From NCBI GenBank assembly GCA_964017185.1, contig OZ024879.1, forward strand, positions 45,754,883 to 45,818,882: DNA of 64,000 bases, in the 5' to 3' direction. Under the pieces are notes generated by a model. It did no database searches. It was not told the origin of the DNA and worked only from the letters and a program-made list of their open reading frames with translations. A program made the position numbers and the translations under genes. This document shows positions 20,245-31,830 of this stretch, piece by piece. This stretch comes from Rugalucina vietnamica. Taxonomy: Eukaryota; Mollusca; Bivalvia; Lucinida; Lucinidae. Position 1 is the first letter of the stretch, and every line of letters begins with the position of its first letter.

Positions 20245-21165
20245 ACTTATTTGCAACCTCTCTGTGTATATTGTAGTATTTAAAAGTTAGCACACATCCA
20301 GGTATTTTCTCGTTGATTTTTTTTCTGGGAAGGTCTCGGTTATAGTTACAGCAACAATTTGATTCCTGTAGCACTTTCTTTTATTACAGCTCTCCAGCAG
20401 GAAGACACATGTACGTCGCCATATTGTCGGATAACGTGACGTGAAGAAGAGAACGTGACAACGCAGGTACTTAATAACACTGAAAAATATTGTCCGAAAC
20501 GTGTGTATGGAATCTGACATTAAAAACTGAAAAAAATGCAGCAGCATCAAAACAGCATCAGGATGTCACATAGCAGTGTGGCAGCCATCTGCTGACCCAC
20601 GCCATTGTGGCAGCCATTCGCTGACCCACAGTAATGAAAACAGATCCCACCCACTCGCGGCATTGCCCATAAAATTCGCGTGGCACTAGTTATTCACAAT
20701 TTCCCTCATCAGAAGCTTTACAGTCGCCTCCTTGTCCTTTTTAGGGTTCTGCCGTACGTTTGTTACATGATCAATTAAACAAATTAATCCGATAAAAACA
20801 GACATACATGTATAATGATAAATGCAATTTTTCGTCATAGAAAAACAAGACGAAAATCATACTCACAAAATATCAGAAATGTCCAAAATAACAAAAAAAA
20901 ATATCCTTGACAATTTCCTTATTTCGGCGGAGTTGCCTGAATCTCTGGCAGTTGATGGTTATGCATTGCATAGGTGCCCTCAAGCCAAATACAAGCATTA
21001 TTTGCCTCGCACAAAAGCGGCAAATCAAATGCTTACATATGCACTTAATGGGTACCTCGCTCTTGTTACTAAAACAGATCAAACAAAAACCATCTATATA
21101 ATAAACGTTTTCGTTGACACTGTATCTAAGTAAAATATAACACAAAAATGGTTAAATGATAACAA
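20245..21165. other. No confident gene; short direct repeat near 20577-20630
   Basis: gtggcagccatctgctgaccc recurs about 28 bases later with two changes. Plus and minus frames of 87-103 codons exist (20287-20550 minus, 20822-21133 plus) but lack motifs or splice context. Confidence 0.35.
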
Positions 21166-21169
21166 AATA

Positions 21170-21440
21170 TAAAGATTTGATACTTTAGAAGCAGTAAAAT
21201 TTGATACTTTAGAAGCAGTAAAACAGTCCAAGGGAGATAGTACGGACTATATTGCACATTTTTAGGTAATGAACCCTCATCAGTAGCCCTTTTAAAAGCC
21301 ACAACGAAAGGCAGACTGTGGTAAGTTAATTTTTTACACGAGAAGTCTAAATCAAAGACATATTCCTATACGGGGTCAAATAATTTAAACATTGCCCAGA
21401 AGTATGATTCTAAATGTGATAGTTTTGAACACTCTGAATA
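21170..21440 (+). repeat. Repeat family E, diverged copy
   Basis: tagaagcagtaaaa, gggtaatgaaccytcatcagt and a later atgattctaaatgtga align in order with 33890-34145 and 34255-34510. It is non-coding. Confidence 0.55.
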
Positions 21441-21515
21441 TCTTTATCCCGACAGCTGTGTATATATCACTCATTTTTTCACTACATTTATTTTGGCATG
21501 AATAGATTGGATCTG

Positions 21516-21752
21516 TTAAAATGGAAGGATTAAATGAATAAAGATGTTACCTTTTACATTTTGAGCCTCACTGAAATTGTAGCTGACCAGAGCTTCTTCC
21601 GTGTGTTTCTTTAGCGTTGTTAGTGTCAGAGTGCATTTGTAGCATGTATCATTATCACTAAATTGTGGAACTACTGGATTCTGGGCTCCATTCTGTTTAT
21701 CAGTTACAGTGTCACTTATAATGGCCGTTGTTGATGCAGCATCCAATGACAT
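21516..21752 (-). CDS. Possible exon, unidentified
   Basis: The minus frame begins MSLDAASTTAIISDTVTDKQ and contains SDNDTCYKCTLTLTTLKKHT. It ends near a donor-like AAAAG|GTAACA at about 21547. Codon composition looks protein-like and a CxxC is present. There is no partner exon and no family, so it may be chance. Confidence 0.22.
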   Translation of the reverse strand: MSLDAASTTAIISDTVTDKQNGAQNPVVPQFSDNDTCYKCTLTLTTLKKHTEEALVSYNFSEAQNVKGNIFIHLILPF

Positions 21753-21864
21753 TTGACTTTTAAAGATGTGTAAGTTAACTATGTTATTGTTTCATATTTG
21801 CCCCCACTTCTGATCATAGCCTCAGAGATATGCCAATTTACCCCTCTTTTGGCAAACCAATCTG

Positions 21865-22278
21865 TCATCCCCTCCCTATACCTTTCAAAATTGTCGACAT
21901 TGAGTATTTCTTATAATGGGACCAATGTTGTATCAAAACATTTGTCAAAATATCTCGAAAGTCGCCATTGACATTGTCAGCAAAATTTTCCTTTTTATAA
22001 AATTCATTGATTGTTGTGTTTGTCTGACTTACTGGTCGCAAAAGACCGTTCTCAAAGCAGAAGGGTTCATCCTGGGATTCTGTCGACCAACTAGCCGAGC
22101 TCGAGGGCTCAGCCAGCGTCGCAACCAGGGTTGGGGTCGGGCCAGGAGCAGGATCGGCATGGACAGGCCGCCGCTCATTCTTGTTTTCGTATATTATTTC
22201 AATTGTTTTTGGTTTTCTTTTCGGGGGTGAAGATGTTGATGTCACGTAGTTTCTCCTTAAAAGTATCACTATGCTCAA
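21865..22278 (-). pseudogene. Gag-like unit G3, C-terminal part only
   Basis: A minus frame of 137 codons carries the family tail HADPAPGPTPTLVATLAEPS (compare about 29580-29500 and 7240-7140), then FENGLLRPVSQTNTTINEFY onward, the longest preserved C-terminus among the units. The zinc knuckle and N-terminus are missing. It starts at an ATG (MSIVILLRRNYV) that is probably not the original start. Confidence 0.5.
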
Positions 22279-22418
22279 ATCTCATTGAAACTCAGTTGTG
22301 AAACCCTCATATAAATGGTGAACCTATAGAAACACTGACATTTTGAAAATTTATTATGTTACAAAAACGAAATGAACTTTTTTTTTTTATTATTTTTGTA
22401 TTGGATTTTTGTATTGGC

Positions 22419-22420
<2 letters not shown>

Positions 22421-22468
<48 letters not shown>
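22421..22468 (+). repeat. Poly(T) tract, 48 bp
   Basis: An uninterrupted T run directly preceding a Helentron-like 5' end. It may be the poly(A) tail of a minus-strand retrocopy or homopolymer expansion; length is unreliable in assemblies. Confidence 0.9.
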
Positions 22469-22469
<1 letters not shown>

Positions 22470-22590
22470 GCTCACCTTAGTTGAAGTTTCACAAGGTGGG
22501 CTCATAGTGGGCTACAGGAGACGGCGTCCAATAGTTAATCCATTCACATTTTCAAAGATTTTTCTCTCAAACCCAACTACTTTTCTTTCG
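22467..22590 (+). mobile_element. Pearl/Helentron-like element, 5'-end fragment
   Basis: ggctcaccttagttg ... cacaaggtgggctcatag, then a cgtccaata and ttttcaaagatttttctctc segment, matches the 5' end of the 39899 and 45799 elements with substitutions. It stops after about 120 bp without core repeats. Confidence 0.5.
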
Positions 22591-23094
22591 TTTTGTGACT
22601 GTACTTGACTTTTTATGTTGTCCGGTGAGAAATCGGCGTGCTGTAACTATACAGTAAGAGTTAAGAAGAAATATAATATGTTCATTAAGAAAATGGTGTG
22701 TTGAAAAAAATATAAATAATGAAGTGAAATGATGAACAATGACATGAAAAGAATAAATGAAATGCTACATTTCCAAAGGCGGGCCTTAAAATTTAAATAT
22801 ACTGCCTTTGGCCATAAACTCAAAGTCGATAAAACAGTCCAGTTCATCTTTGCCGTGATAAAATATACAAAATCAGAATCCAAAACTCGTAGTGCGTACA
22901 ACATTTCCATTTTTATTATCAGAATTAGGTCGCGGTGACATTAAGTCATGAACCGTCGTGATGGGCTCGAACTGGTTGCTGGTTTGCTCCCCTCCCGAGT
23001 CCACCTGTCGGCGTTGATGTACATGTACCGGCCGTGATGGTGTTCTTAAAGAGGAGTTCTCGACGTTCAATGGACATTTCTCGCCCTTGGACGT

Positions 23095-23097
<3 letters not shown>

Positions 23098-23146
<49 letters not shown>
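23098..23146 (+). repeat. Poly(T) tract, 49 bp
   Basis: A pure T run, one of four homopolymers over 30 bp in the window. Confidence 0.9.
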
Positions 23147-23214
23147 CAGCTTCGCAGTTATTATTTGTTTTCCCTTCACCATTGACGTCATGGGAAAGTT
23201 AAATTTTCAAAATC

Positions 23215-23830
23215 ATCTAAAACATCACGAAAACATGTCCGTGTTATGTATACTTTTATATAATGGATATGCAGGGGTATACCAATTCGTCTTATTTTCA
23301 GTTTGCTCCAAAACTTAGATTGTGGGTACTCGTTAGAACCGCCTCTACGTTTTGAGCAAAAATAAGAAAAATACCAAAATTTTTCCGCTGTCAATTTTCA
23401 ACTTTTTCAGCTGAAAAAAAAAACAACAACTGTATATTGCATGGGCAAGTTTTGGTAATGAAACATACACTATTGTGTATGCGTCAGGAAAACATGTCCG
23501 TGTGATGAATACCCCCTTAAACCCCACTTTTATATAGCAAACCTGGGCAGGGGTTTACTTATTTTTCTTATTTTTGCTCAAAAAACACAGATTGTGGGCA
23601 CTCGCCAGAACCGCCTCGCCGACAACGAGCACCCACAATCCATGTTTTGAGCAAATCATCAGGAAAACATGTCCGTGACATGTATACCCCCTTATACCCC
23701 ACTTTTATACAATAAAACTGGGGTATGCAGGGGTATACCTATTTTTCTTATTTTTGCTCAAAACACAGATTGTGGGTACTCGTGGGTACTCGGCGAGTCG
23801 GTTCTAACGTGTACCCACAATCTATTTTTT
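23215..23830 (+). repeat. Cluster of hairpin repeats, family D (three to four copies)
   Basis: The motifs aaaacatgtccgtg, tatacccccttaaacccc, tgcaggggtatacc, ttttgctcaaaacacagatt and the facing halves gattgtgggtactcg / cggttctaacgtgtaccc recur in order. At 23764-23825 the last two form an inverted pair around a short spacer. The arrangement suggests head-to-tail MITEs. Inverted or partial copies lie at 36085 and 10893. Confidence 0.65.
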
Positions 23831-26075
23831 GTCCGCTCCTCCTCCCCTTACGGACTCCAAATCTTTTCTCATGTCGTGATTTTAATATACATAGTGCGCA
23901 AAATTTATTGAAACATATACATAGAATATTAACATTTGCACATAAAGTATAATACATCTAGAAAGTATGAGTTGTGTATATAGATCATAATGTGTTTTAT
24001 TTTTATTTCTTATTCTAAAATATGAAAGTATACGGCATTTAATTGTGTTGAGTGTAGGGATGGATTATAAGCAGGGATGTTGTCGAAGAGGTTGCATGCT
24101 GTTTGAGCTTCTGTTTAGTAACTGAGCAAATAAAAATAGAAGAAGAAAAAAGTTATAATATGTTATAGATCTAATAATAATAATAATTATATTGATGTTG
24201 ATGATGAAAGAAAAATAAATATGATAATAATATTAATAATAGTTATGATGATGATGATAATGATAATGATGATGATAGTGCTGCTGATGGTGATGATGTT
24301 GCTGCTGCTGATGATGATCATGGCGTACACATGTCTTATTGTTTTGGACCCCTAGATACCTTTCACTCTGCCTGAGATGAAAGGTATCTCGGGTACAGAT
24401 AGTGTAAATTATAAGGTAATAAAATATTTAGATCCCCCAGTGCTATTGCGGTCATTATGCACATTTTCGTATGGTTATCCCGTGATTAATTAGATAATTG
24501 ATATATCTGTATAAAAATCAAAATATTTAGTTGTACATTTTAGACAAAAACAAAGTAAAAATTCATAATAATCAGAATTTTTTGAATAACATAGCATTTT
24601 TAATCCGTTTTCTACATGAAATATTAACGATTTTGCACCTTGATGAAAATACTTTTGTATCTGACATGATCAGCTAATTACACACCCCCTGCAGTGAGCT
24701 GCAGCATCAGGAACACTTTATTGCCCAGTTTTATAGTTGAAACCATATGCCAGATTCATGGTTCAGTGAAGAAAAAATGCACAAAAATTTTATAAGAGAT
24801 GTGTACGCTATGTAAAGATGATGAAAGCGACGACAACGACGAAGAGTGAAGTAGAGCGTATCTAAAGTGATAATAACGTGCCATCTTTGATTATTTATGC
24901 CAAGCTATAATCATAATAATAGGCCTAATAATAATAATAATAATAATAATGATCAAGGATAGTAATGTTTAAAGATTAAATTACTCAATGATAAAGTTAC
25001 TCATGATGTATGAACTTAGATGTGTATATAATATGGATTGATATCTGTGTCGTTAGGTTCAGTTTTGGGACGTCTGAAAGTAGTAGTTGTTATAGTAATA
25101 ATAATAATAGTAATGATAATAATAGCTAAGTATGCATACTAATTGTGTAATTTTGTCTTAAAATTGTCCGCGTGTGCACGACATGTTTGAGCGGAAGTCT
25201 ATCCCGGTTATATCGTTTGAAATGCTCACAATACTGCGCAGAAATGTTTCTCGTCGGCCCTGGATGCCAAGAAAAAGTTTCTGCAGTTGTATTGGAAACA
25301 TCGCAAACAACACCCCCAAAGGATAGCCCCCGCTCCCGTCTCCTTTATATATATTTTATTATTTATTAATTTATTTTCTCTATTCTATCAACTATATTTT
25401 TCGCAAAGGAAAGTACGACAAATTTCAAGATTTACAGTAAGCATTAACAAATTTATGAACAAACAAAAAAAGGTGCCGGTCTGTTGTCTCGGATTCTGTA
25501 AAGTAGATCTATTCCATGTATTTCGTCTTTCTGAAAGTAGAAAAAGAAAGGCCAAGTTAGTTAATTCGTAATGGGTATGTGAAATAGGTTTTGCCGGTTG
25601 TTTGGGGTGGTTTGTGTGGTTTGCGGTAACTCCAAGGTCCGAGCAGGTGTGATGTGTATTGATGACCTTGATTTACAACGTGTTGACCCCATAAACCGCG
25701 TGACGTCTTGTTCAATGGGTCAGTTGGCGATTGTGTCTGTGTTTATTTTCATGCGAAACGGGATGGATTATATTGTTTTCAGGAATTATGCGTACAAAGA
25801 TATGTGTTTAATTAATTCGGATTATAAGGATATAGTATTAGAAAATAAAAAGATTTGTTCCTATCGGTTTTGTGATTCCTTTCGTTTCTTCTGTCACAGC
25901 TGACGTTCTTTTGATCTTTCCGGTATACCTGGAATGGAAAACATAAAAAAGTTCAGGTAATTATAACTTATAGATCTATGCATTAATTCTTTCTGCTCAA
26001 ACAGTTTCCTCCATCTCCTGTCTGCTCTAAGGCATCAACAGTGATGGAAGACACCATTAGCATTTCTTGTAAAAT

Positions 26076-26076
<1 letters not shown>
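23831..26076. other. AT-rich, microsatellite-rich intergenic sequence
   Basis: No gene was recognised over 2.2 kb. It contains AAT/GAT trinucleotide arrays (24165-24320, 24915-24950, 25095-25125). Plus frames at 25172-25369 and 25598-25903 are open but lack motifs. Confidence 0.5.
24165..24320 (+). repeat. AAT/GAT trinucleotide microsatellite
   Basis: Interrupted (AAT)n and (GAT)n runs with occasional GCT units. Confidence 0.8.

Positions 26077-26115
<39 letters not shown>
26077..26115 (+). repeat. Poly(T) tract, 39 bp
   Basis: A pure T run followed by ATATATA. It lies about 200 bp left of an R-family copy. Confidence 0.9.
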
Positions 26116-26118
<3 letters not shown>

Positions 26119-26312
26119 TATAGATTTACATACAATACATGTAGGTTTATTTACATGTAAAGTTGTTAAACATGTTAAAAGATACAGCAAGTTTTCTGAG
26201 TTTTTGAAAATAATATTAGCTTTACTTTTGTTAAACGGTTTTCTATTGATTTCTAGGGTATTCAGTCAGTTAGCCAATTATTTTGGAATCAATCTTGCTG
26301 TATCTTTTAAAA

Positions 26313-26452
26313 AAAGTACAAGTAGGCAAAGATCAGGAAAAGGCGCAATCAGAAAAAGACTCCCACTCCAAAAACCAAGGTGGGAAAAAACCAAACTAAC
26401 AATCAGGTACTTATACCATGAAAACATTTCGTAAGCCGAATGAGCAGCTTTT
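26313..26452 (-). repeat. R-family repeat, short copy
   Basis: It follows an A run (ctttt then aaaaaaagtacaag) and matches the R consensus through tgagcagctttttt, about 140 bp. Gag-like unit G4 lies just to its right, i.e. upstream on the minus strand. Confidence 0.75.
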
Positions 26453-26499
26453 TTTGATCCTGAAATAATAGTAGTTATATATTTTTTTTCTTGGACGTC

Positions 26500-26960
26500 T
26501 CCTTCATAACCTCTTGCTGCTCCTGCGTCGATGAGTCCTTCCTGTCGGCCTGATCTCCCTCAAAGACCCGAAGGCTCAGTCGGAGGGTCGACAGGGGCCG
26601 ACGGTTTGTGTCAGGACCTTACTCGGGGCAGGTGCAGTTGGAGGTACATGGGCTGCTGCTTCAGCCCAACCCCTTATGTTCTTCGGATGTGCCCTGTACT
26701 TCTGCACTTTAAACAGTACTGTGGACGGCCAAAGATAGCAGTATTGCCTGACCTGATGGGAAATGTATCACATTGAGGAGCTTACATTTCCCAATCTCAA
26801 CCGCACGGAAGCAGACTTCCTGCACTCCGTCAAAGGTGACGGAGTTTGTATGGGCGGTTTTCAACATCATAATTTCCCCTACCACTTCGCAAAATTTTAT
26901 AACACCTGATTGATAACCAGAATGTCATAGAAGAAAGGACGCCAGTATATTGATAATAGC
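26500..26960 (-). pseudogene. Gag-like zinc-knuckle unit G4, frameshifted
   Basis: The minus strand shows VVGEIMMLKTAHTNSVTFDG then VQEVCFRAV (about 26910-26810), GRPQYCLKCRSTGHIRR (knuckle, about 26740-26690) and a Pro/Gly/Ser-rich tail down to 26510. At least two frame changes separate them. The block LKTAHxNxVTxDGV is the family signature shared with G6 and G8. Confidence 0.6.
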
Positions 26961-26971
26961 TTCGTTTCCTT

Positions 26972-28046
26972 ATATCCCCGGCATTTATGCCGACGGGTAT
27001 ATAGTTTTCGCTTTTCCGTTCGTATGTTCGTTAGTTCGTTCGTAATTCCGGAACGTTTGTAGATTTTACGTCCAACGTTTTGGTTAAAGTTTCTCTAGTG
27101 GTCTATATCTCATGAACCAATGATCAGAAACCATTCATATTTGGACCATAGCTACCCTATAGAGTTTGCATTGTATCCATGAGTTCCGACACCAGGGTCC
27201 ATGCCCAGGGATGGGGCTGGAGGTCAAAATCTAGGTCACCTTTAATTTTGATCAAAGTTTTGGTTAAAGTTTCTCTGGAAGTGTACATCTCATGAGTTAT
27301 TTATCAGAAACCATTAGTATTCGGAATTTAGGTTACCTGTTAGGTTTGCTTTGTTTCCATGAGTTCGGGCCCCAGGGTCAATGCCCGGGGGTGGGGCTAG
27401 AGTTCAAAATCTAGGTCACTTTGAAAGTGTGCTATTTACATAGGTTTTTGTTTGTTCTCTAAGTTCATATATTAACAAGTACTTGTGGATTTGGATCTTA
27501 GATACCCTTTAGGGTTGAATTAAATTCCATGGCACCAAACTCTAGGGGTGAGGCTGGAGGTCAAAATCTAGGACACATGTATACAATTGTTTCCAAGATA
27601 AATAGTCTGTAGGTCTATATCTTAACAACCATATGTCAGAAAGCATTCATGCTCACAACGTAGGTACCATATAAGGGTTAGACCCAAGGGTCCATGCATG
27701 GGGTTGGGGGTGGGACTTGAGGTCAAGGTCTGGATTTTTTTTAAGAATGACAGTCTATTTCCATTTCAATCTAGGACTGAGGACCTGACCCACAATGTCC
27801 GTGATTATGTCCTAGATTGAGTATACACGTCAGCTCTGTATACTGCTCTAAAATTCCACTGCCCATATATATGCAAAGAGCTTTACAGTGCTTATTTCTA
27901 AAGTGTACTTGATAAAGTACTGTCTTTCATTGGGGATTTGAGGTTCATTGTCAGGGGTGAGCAAAAGCCGGGTTGTAGGGGGTAGGGAGGGGGGATTGGA
28001 GGCTACCAGCCGGGGGTATACGTGCCACTCAAGGCACTTTTTCTAG
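26972..28046 (+). mobile_element. Helentron/pearl-like element, family 2, with about 180-bp core repeats
   Basis: Left end: a hairpin ccggcatttatgccg, then gggtatatag. Core: at least four diverged units of about 180 bp, each with ggttaaagtttctct, atcagaaaccatt, ccagggtcaatgcc and gaggtcaaaatctaggtcac. Right end: gggggtatacgtgccac...ggcac (hairpin), then TTTTTCTAG followed by T. A 3' hairpin near a CTRR end and tandem cores fit non-autonomous Helentron-associated (pearl-type) elements. It has no ORF. An inverted 3' part lies at 37085-37560. Confidence 0.6.
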
Positions 28047-28139
28047 TTTTTCGATGTCAAAGGTTTGTTGATCCACTTGCAAACTTTGCAAGGCGTTTAC
28101 TTAATCCGCGATGTCGGTAAATGTTAAACGGACAGAAAG

Positions 28140-28760
28140 AATCCAAAGCTCCTACCTTAAAAACGTCTTTGTTATCCTCGGGCTCCTCTCCCCCGGCATG
28201 GATCGAATTAAGGAATTTCCACAGACACTTGTCTATTCGTTGGGATGAACATTAGTGCATTCCAAAAAACTGTCAGAGGTGATGAAAGCCGTTTCTTCTC
28301 CCTCATAATAAAATCCTGCCGCATGGGAGACCGTCTGTCTACTAGCCGAGCCCTAAGGTTCAGTTGAAGAGTCGACAGAGCCCGACGAAACCGAGGCCTC
28401 ACCCGGGGCAGGAGCATGGGCAGAAGCAGCCGGCTGGGACGGCCCAGCCGAAGTGAAATCATGATTCTCAGCAGAGTGTACGGCAGCCACATAACCTCGA
28501 TTTTGGGCAGTATTTCCTATTGTGCCCAATGCTTTAACTTTTCAGGCGGTCGCCCTGTCATAATGACCAAACCTTTATTGCCTGATTTGAAGTTAATTAT
28601 GTGAGGAATTTGTTGTTTTAGCAACTTATCAGTTTTTAAGAATCACCTGCCGTGTTCCTTCAAAGGTAGCTTGATTTTCATGGGCAGGTCGTCAATATTC
28701 ATTACCTTGTCAAATTCACTAAAGATTATCTTAACGATGGAATTGTTTTAGTAGGTGGGG
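28140..28760 (-). pseudogene. Gag-like unit G5, heavily decayed
   Basis: The minus strand reads FDKVMNIDDLPMKIKLPLKE (about 28720-28650), a ruined knuckle region (VIMTGRPPEKLKHWAQ, about 28565-28520) and then AGPSQPAASAHAPAPGEASV (about 28450-28390), ending in an acidic stretch near 28200. The order matches the other units, with stops in frame and knuckle cysteines lost. Confidence 0.5.
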
Positions 28761-29399
28761 GCAATGCCGAGAATGGATGCGAAGACTAAGAATTCGTTTG
28801 GTCATAATCTTAATTGCAAATCGGAGTCCTTTAGTTAAGGTATACCAGCTTCAGTATTACTACATAAATTTATCACAATGAAGTCATTTAAAACAGACGA
28901 AATTAAGAATCGATCAAATCTAGTGTCAATCATTTCATAGTAAAGAGTCTCATTCTGAGTTGCAATATTCTTCTCATCCAAGTTACAGCTCGTTTATGTG
29001 GGTACAAATGTCTGAAACAAACTTCTATTTTTAATAATAGATTTGAAATCTGTTGACCCAATACTCCGTTTTTTTTTTTTGGATTTTCACCAATGTTGTT
29101 CAAGCAACACATATCAAATATAAAATACACGCAATAAAATAAAAGTTAACTGCCTGCGGGGAATCTTAGTCCATGGCCATTTCCGGGTCGTTCTTACCAA
29201 ATCAAATAGCATCACAATCATCAGACTAAAATCAAAGTCGGAAGTATACTTTCAGGTCGTTTTGCTGTGGAGACTTATGCACTTAATAAGTGTTTGAAGG
29301 TCTCGGTGTCAAAATAAGCCCGTCTACAAAAAAGATGTGCAGAACGAGTTGGACAATCCCAACTTATTCTGGCTCATTAGGAGGGGTAAAAGATTCCTG
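28761..29399. other. No gene recognised
   Basis: Stop-rich sequence. A short minus frame at 28930-29130 has no motif. It may include decayed flanks of G5 and G6. Confidence 0.4.
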
Positions 29400-29881
29400 G
29401 CTATCTAATTGACGCTTAAGTTGGTCCATGTGATCCCCCTGCTGGACCTAGTCCCCCTTTGCGGAGGCTTCATCCTCATCTCATCGTTGGATTCTGTCGG
29501 ACGAGCTCGAGGGCTCGGCCAGCGAGGGATAGATGCAATCGCTACCCGGATTGGGTCGGGCCAGGTGCAGGATCGGCATGTACAGGCAGCTGCATGTTCT
29601 CAAATACAATATTTGGAAACCGGTTCTTCGGGCAGTCTTTGCTTGTGTGACACACCGTCTTACATTTAAGACAATATGGCGGCCTGCCTAGCATCGTTAA
29701 CAAAAGTGTTTGACCAGATAGTAGATGAACAATATGCGGAAAATGACACTATATCAGTCTTAAGCCAAAGCTCTCGCACACCATCAAGGGTTACACAATT
29801 TGCGTGTGCTGTTTTCAAGGAAACAACTTTGGTGACCTGACCAAAATCTTGGAACACTTCATGTAGGATAAGATTGTCATA
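29400..29881 (-). pseudogene. Gag-like zinc-knuckle unit G6
   Basis: The minus strand reads MFQDFGQVTKVVSLKTAHAN then CVTLDGVRELWLKTD (about 29860-29755), RPPYCLKCKTVCHTSKDCP (about 29690-29640, one knuckle position changed) and PVHADPAPGPTQS (about 29575-29535). It is broken by frame changes near 29750 and a stop at about 29530. Its 5' part is interrupted by the SINE at 29882. Confidence 0.6.
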
Positions 29882-30131
29882 GTCGGCCCCCGTGGCCGAG
29901 CGGTTGAAAGCGTTGTTTCTTAATCACTCGATCATCTCACCGCTGTGTATGATGTTAGTTTGAGCCCCGCTCTGGCCACATGTGAGACAAGCCAAGTTCT
30001 GCTTGCGGATGTGTCAGGTGTTTTTTCTCGGGGTTCTCCCGTTTTCGCCCCACCTACTGATTGGTTCGTCTCATATGAGCGGAAATAATATTGAAAGGGA
30101 CGTAAAACTGAATTTAAAAAAGAATAAAACA
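29882..30131 (+). mobile_element. tRNA-derived SINE, family A, full length
   Basis: A tRNA-Leu/Ser-like head with a box-A region CGTGGCCGAGCGGTTGAAAG and a decayed box B (agtttgagccccgc), then a conserved body (gagacaagccaagttctgct, cgttttcgccccacctactg, tctcatatgag), GGACGTAAAACTGAA and an A-rich tail. TGTCATA at 29875-29881 recurs at 30132-30138 as a 7-bp target-site duplication. It is inserted in gag-like unit G6. Copies lie at 35188 and 57309. Confidence 0.85.
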
Positions 30132-30580
30132 TGTCATAATACAGTGGTAACAAGTGCACTCGTATGGTAACCATTTGCTTGTTCAGCTTCATTCAAATTC
30201 TCTCTTGGCCACTATGATAAGTGCTTAGCACTCGTTACTGTGGCGGACTTCGTCAACTGTACCAAAATGCACAATTCACCTTACTACCCAACATACACAT
30301 ACAAAACAACAAGTCATTATAACCCAAAAGTAACCAGTGCACTCTGATCCGCACAGTCTGATCTGTCATGGACGTGACGCTAAATTTGCGTTTGCCAGGT
30401 CCAATGACATTTTCAACCAGGCTTATTTTGGCTACTGCGCGTCAATGTTATTTGACTTATCACCCATGTATAACAAACAGAACAAACAGACTAATTAGTT
30501 AGAGATAGAAATCCTACTAAATAAGATCAGTGGATACCGTAGAGCTTAATCGAAATCCATTGACAATCCGCGTCGTAAGG

Positions 30581-31260
30581 TTATATGTTAGTTAAAAGGA
30601 GCCATCTATCTATATAGCTTGAAATAGATACGTAGCTATTAGAGACGTTAAGTGGAGGTTGGTCGCAGACTGTCCGGGGCCTCACTGGCCAGTTAGGCCT
30701 TATGAAGTCCGGGTCCTCAGCTTCCAGCTCCAGGTGACGCTTAGTTGTAGCGCTCAGGCTGTCCATGTCCTCCTGCCCCGAGTCCCCCCATTGGCCGAGG
30801 AATTGTATTCATTGTTGGACTCGCTTCTCCGCCACCGGGGCTTAGGTCGGGGTAGGAGTAGTCACTTGTTGGGACAGGATTCTGTCTTACAACTATTTTT
30901 TTTGTCATTCTGCCGTGTGTGGCCCACCGACTTGCACTTAAGGCAGTACGGTGGCCGTCCCTGCATTGTGATGAGGACGGTCACACCTGAAGGCAGATGA
31001 ACTATATGCAGAATTCGCTGTTTATGTAGCTAATCTATCTTAAGGCGGACCTCACTCAGTCCGTAAAGAAGTCACAGACATGACCTTGCCAAAGCCGTCT
31101 AAAATCCCATGCAGTAAAAGATTGTCATAGTTTAACGGAAGCCAGTGGATGGAATCGAGTCGGTGCACGTAGTTTGACGTAATTTAATAAAGCCCACCTT
31201 GCGGAAACGATAATTTATTGTGCTTTAACGTGAATAATACAATCTGTTCATCAAAATTGC
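30581..31260 (-). pseudogene. Gag-like zinc-knuckle unit G7
   Basis: The minus strand shows PLNYDNLLLHGILDGFGKVM (about 31135-31075), the knuckle GRPPYCLKCKSVGHTRQN (about 30960-30905), a Pro/Ser-rich linker and a C-terminal frame (MDSLSATTKRHLELEAED, 30766-30581). At least two frameshifts and a degraded middle remain. It has the best-preserved N-terminus of the set. Confidence 0.6.
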
Positions 31261-31377
31261 TCGAGTTCTGGACAAACAAACAGAAACAAACATACATACA
31301 CAATGAGGTTACTTATTCATGTGGACAAGACGTGCTGTATCTGATTATAAGGGCTTCAAATGGCTAAAATTATGAAA

Positions 31378-31830
31378 AGGTACAAGTAGGCAATGATCAG
31401 GAAAAATGCGCAATCGGAAAGCAATTCCCACTCCAAAAACCGATGTGGGGAAAACTTAATTGACAATTAGGTACTTATGTTTAGATATCGTAAGCCGAGT
31501 GAGCAGCTAGTTCCCAGTAGGCGGCCACTCAGTTAGCCGAACTTAGATAAAATATGAAACGTAGATAACGTTCAAACAACACAAATATCGACTCCGTAAC
31601 ATCGACTCCGTAACATAAAACAAATGGAACCACAACAGACGTTTCGCCTTGGAACGATCAGTAATATAAAATTACTGGTGGTTCAATTCGATTTACAGGC
31701 GTCTAATCTCACACTCATCATAAAATAAAGCAGCATAGCTAGTAACCATGATTGGGTTGAAAACTGAGCATGCAGACTGCCTTACAACATTCAATCTATA
31801 ACCTATACGTCAGTAACGTATGTTAGTTTT
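31378..31830 (-). repeat. R-family repeat, long copy
   Basis: It begins aaaaggtacaagtaggca and is collinear with 47044-47830, through ggaacgatcagtaatataaa and ccatgattgggttgaaaac to cctatacgtcagtaac. An internal deletion removes the segment present at 34900-35160. A short direct repeat (atcgactccgtaac twice, near 31590) is specific to this copy. Confidence 0.7.

Noticed and set aside
22372..22608. ORFs made of poly-Phe or poly-Lys over homopolymers (also 22946-23318 and 53102-53404 N-terminus)
   Set aside because: They arise from T or A runs, not from coding sequence.
24165..24320. Coding Asp/Met-rich repeat
   Set aside because: It is an interrupted trinucleotide microsatellite with no sustained frame.
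29882..29975. Functional tRNA-Leu/Ser gene
   Set aside because: The tRNA-like head continues into a SINE body with two more copies in the window, has a decayed box B and carries a target-site duplication.
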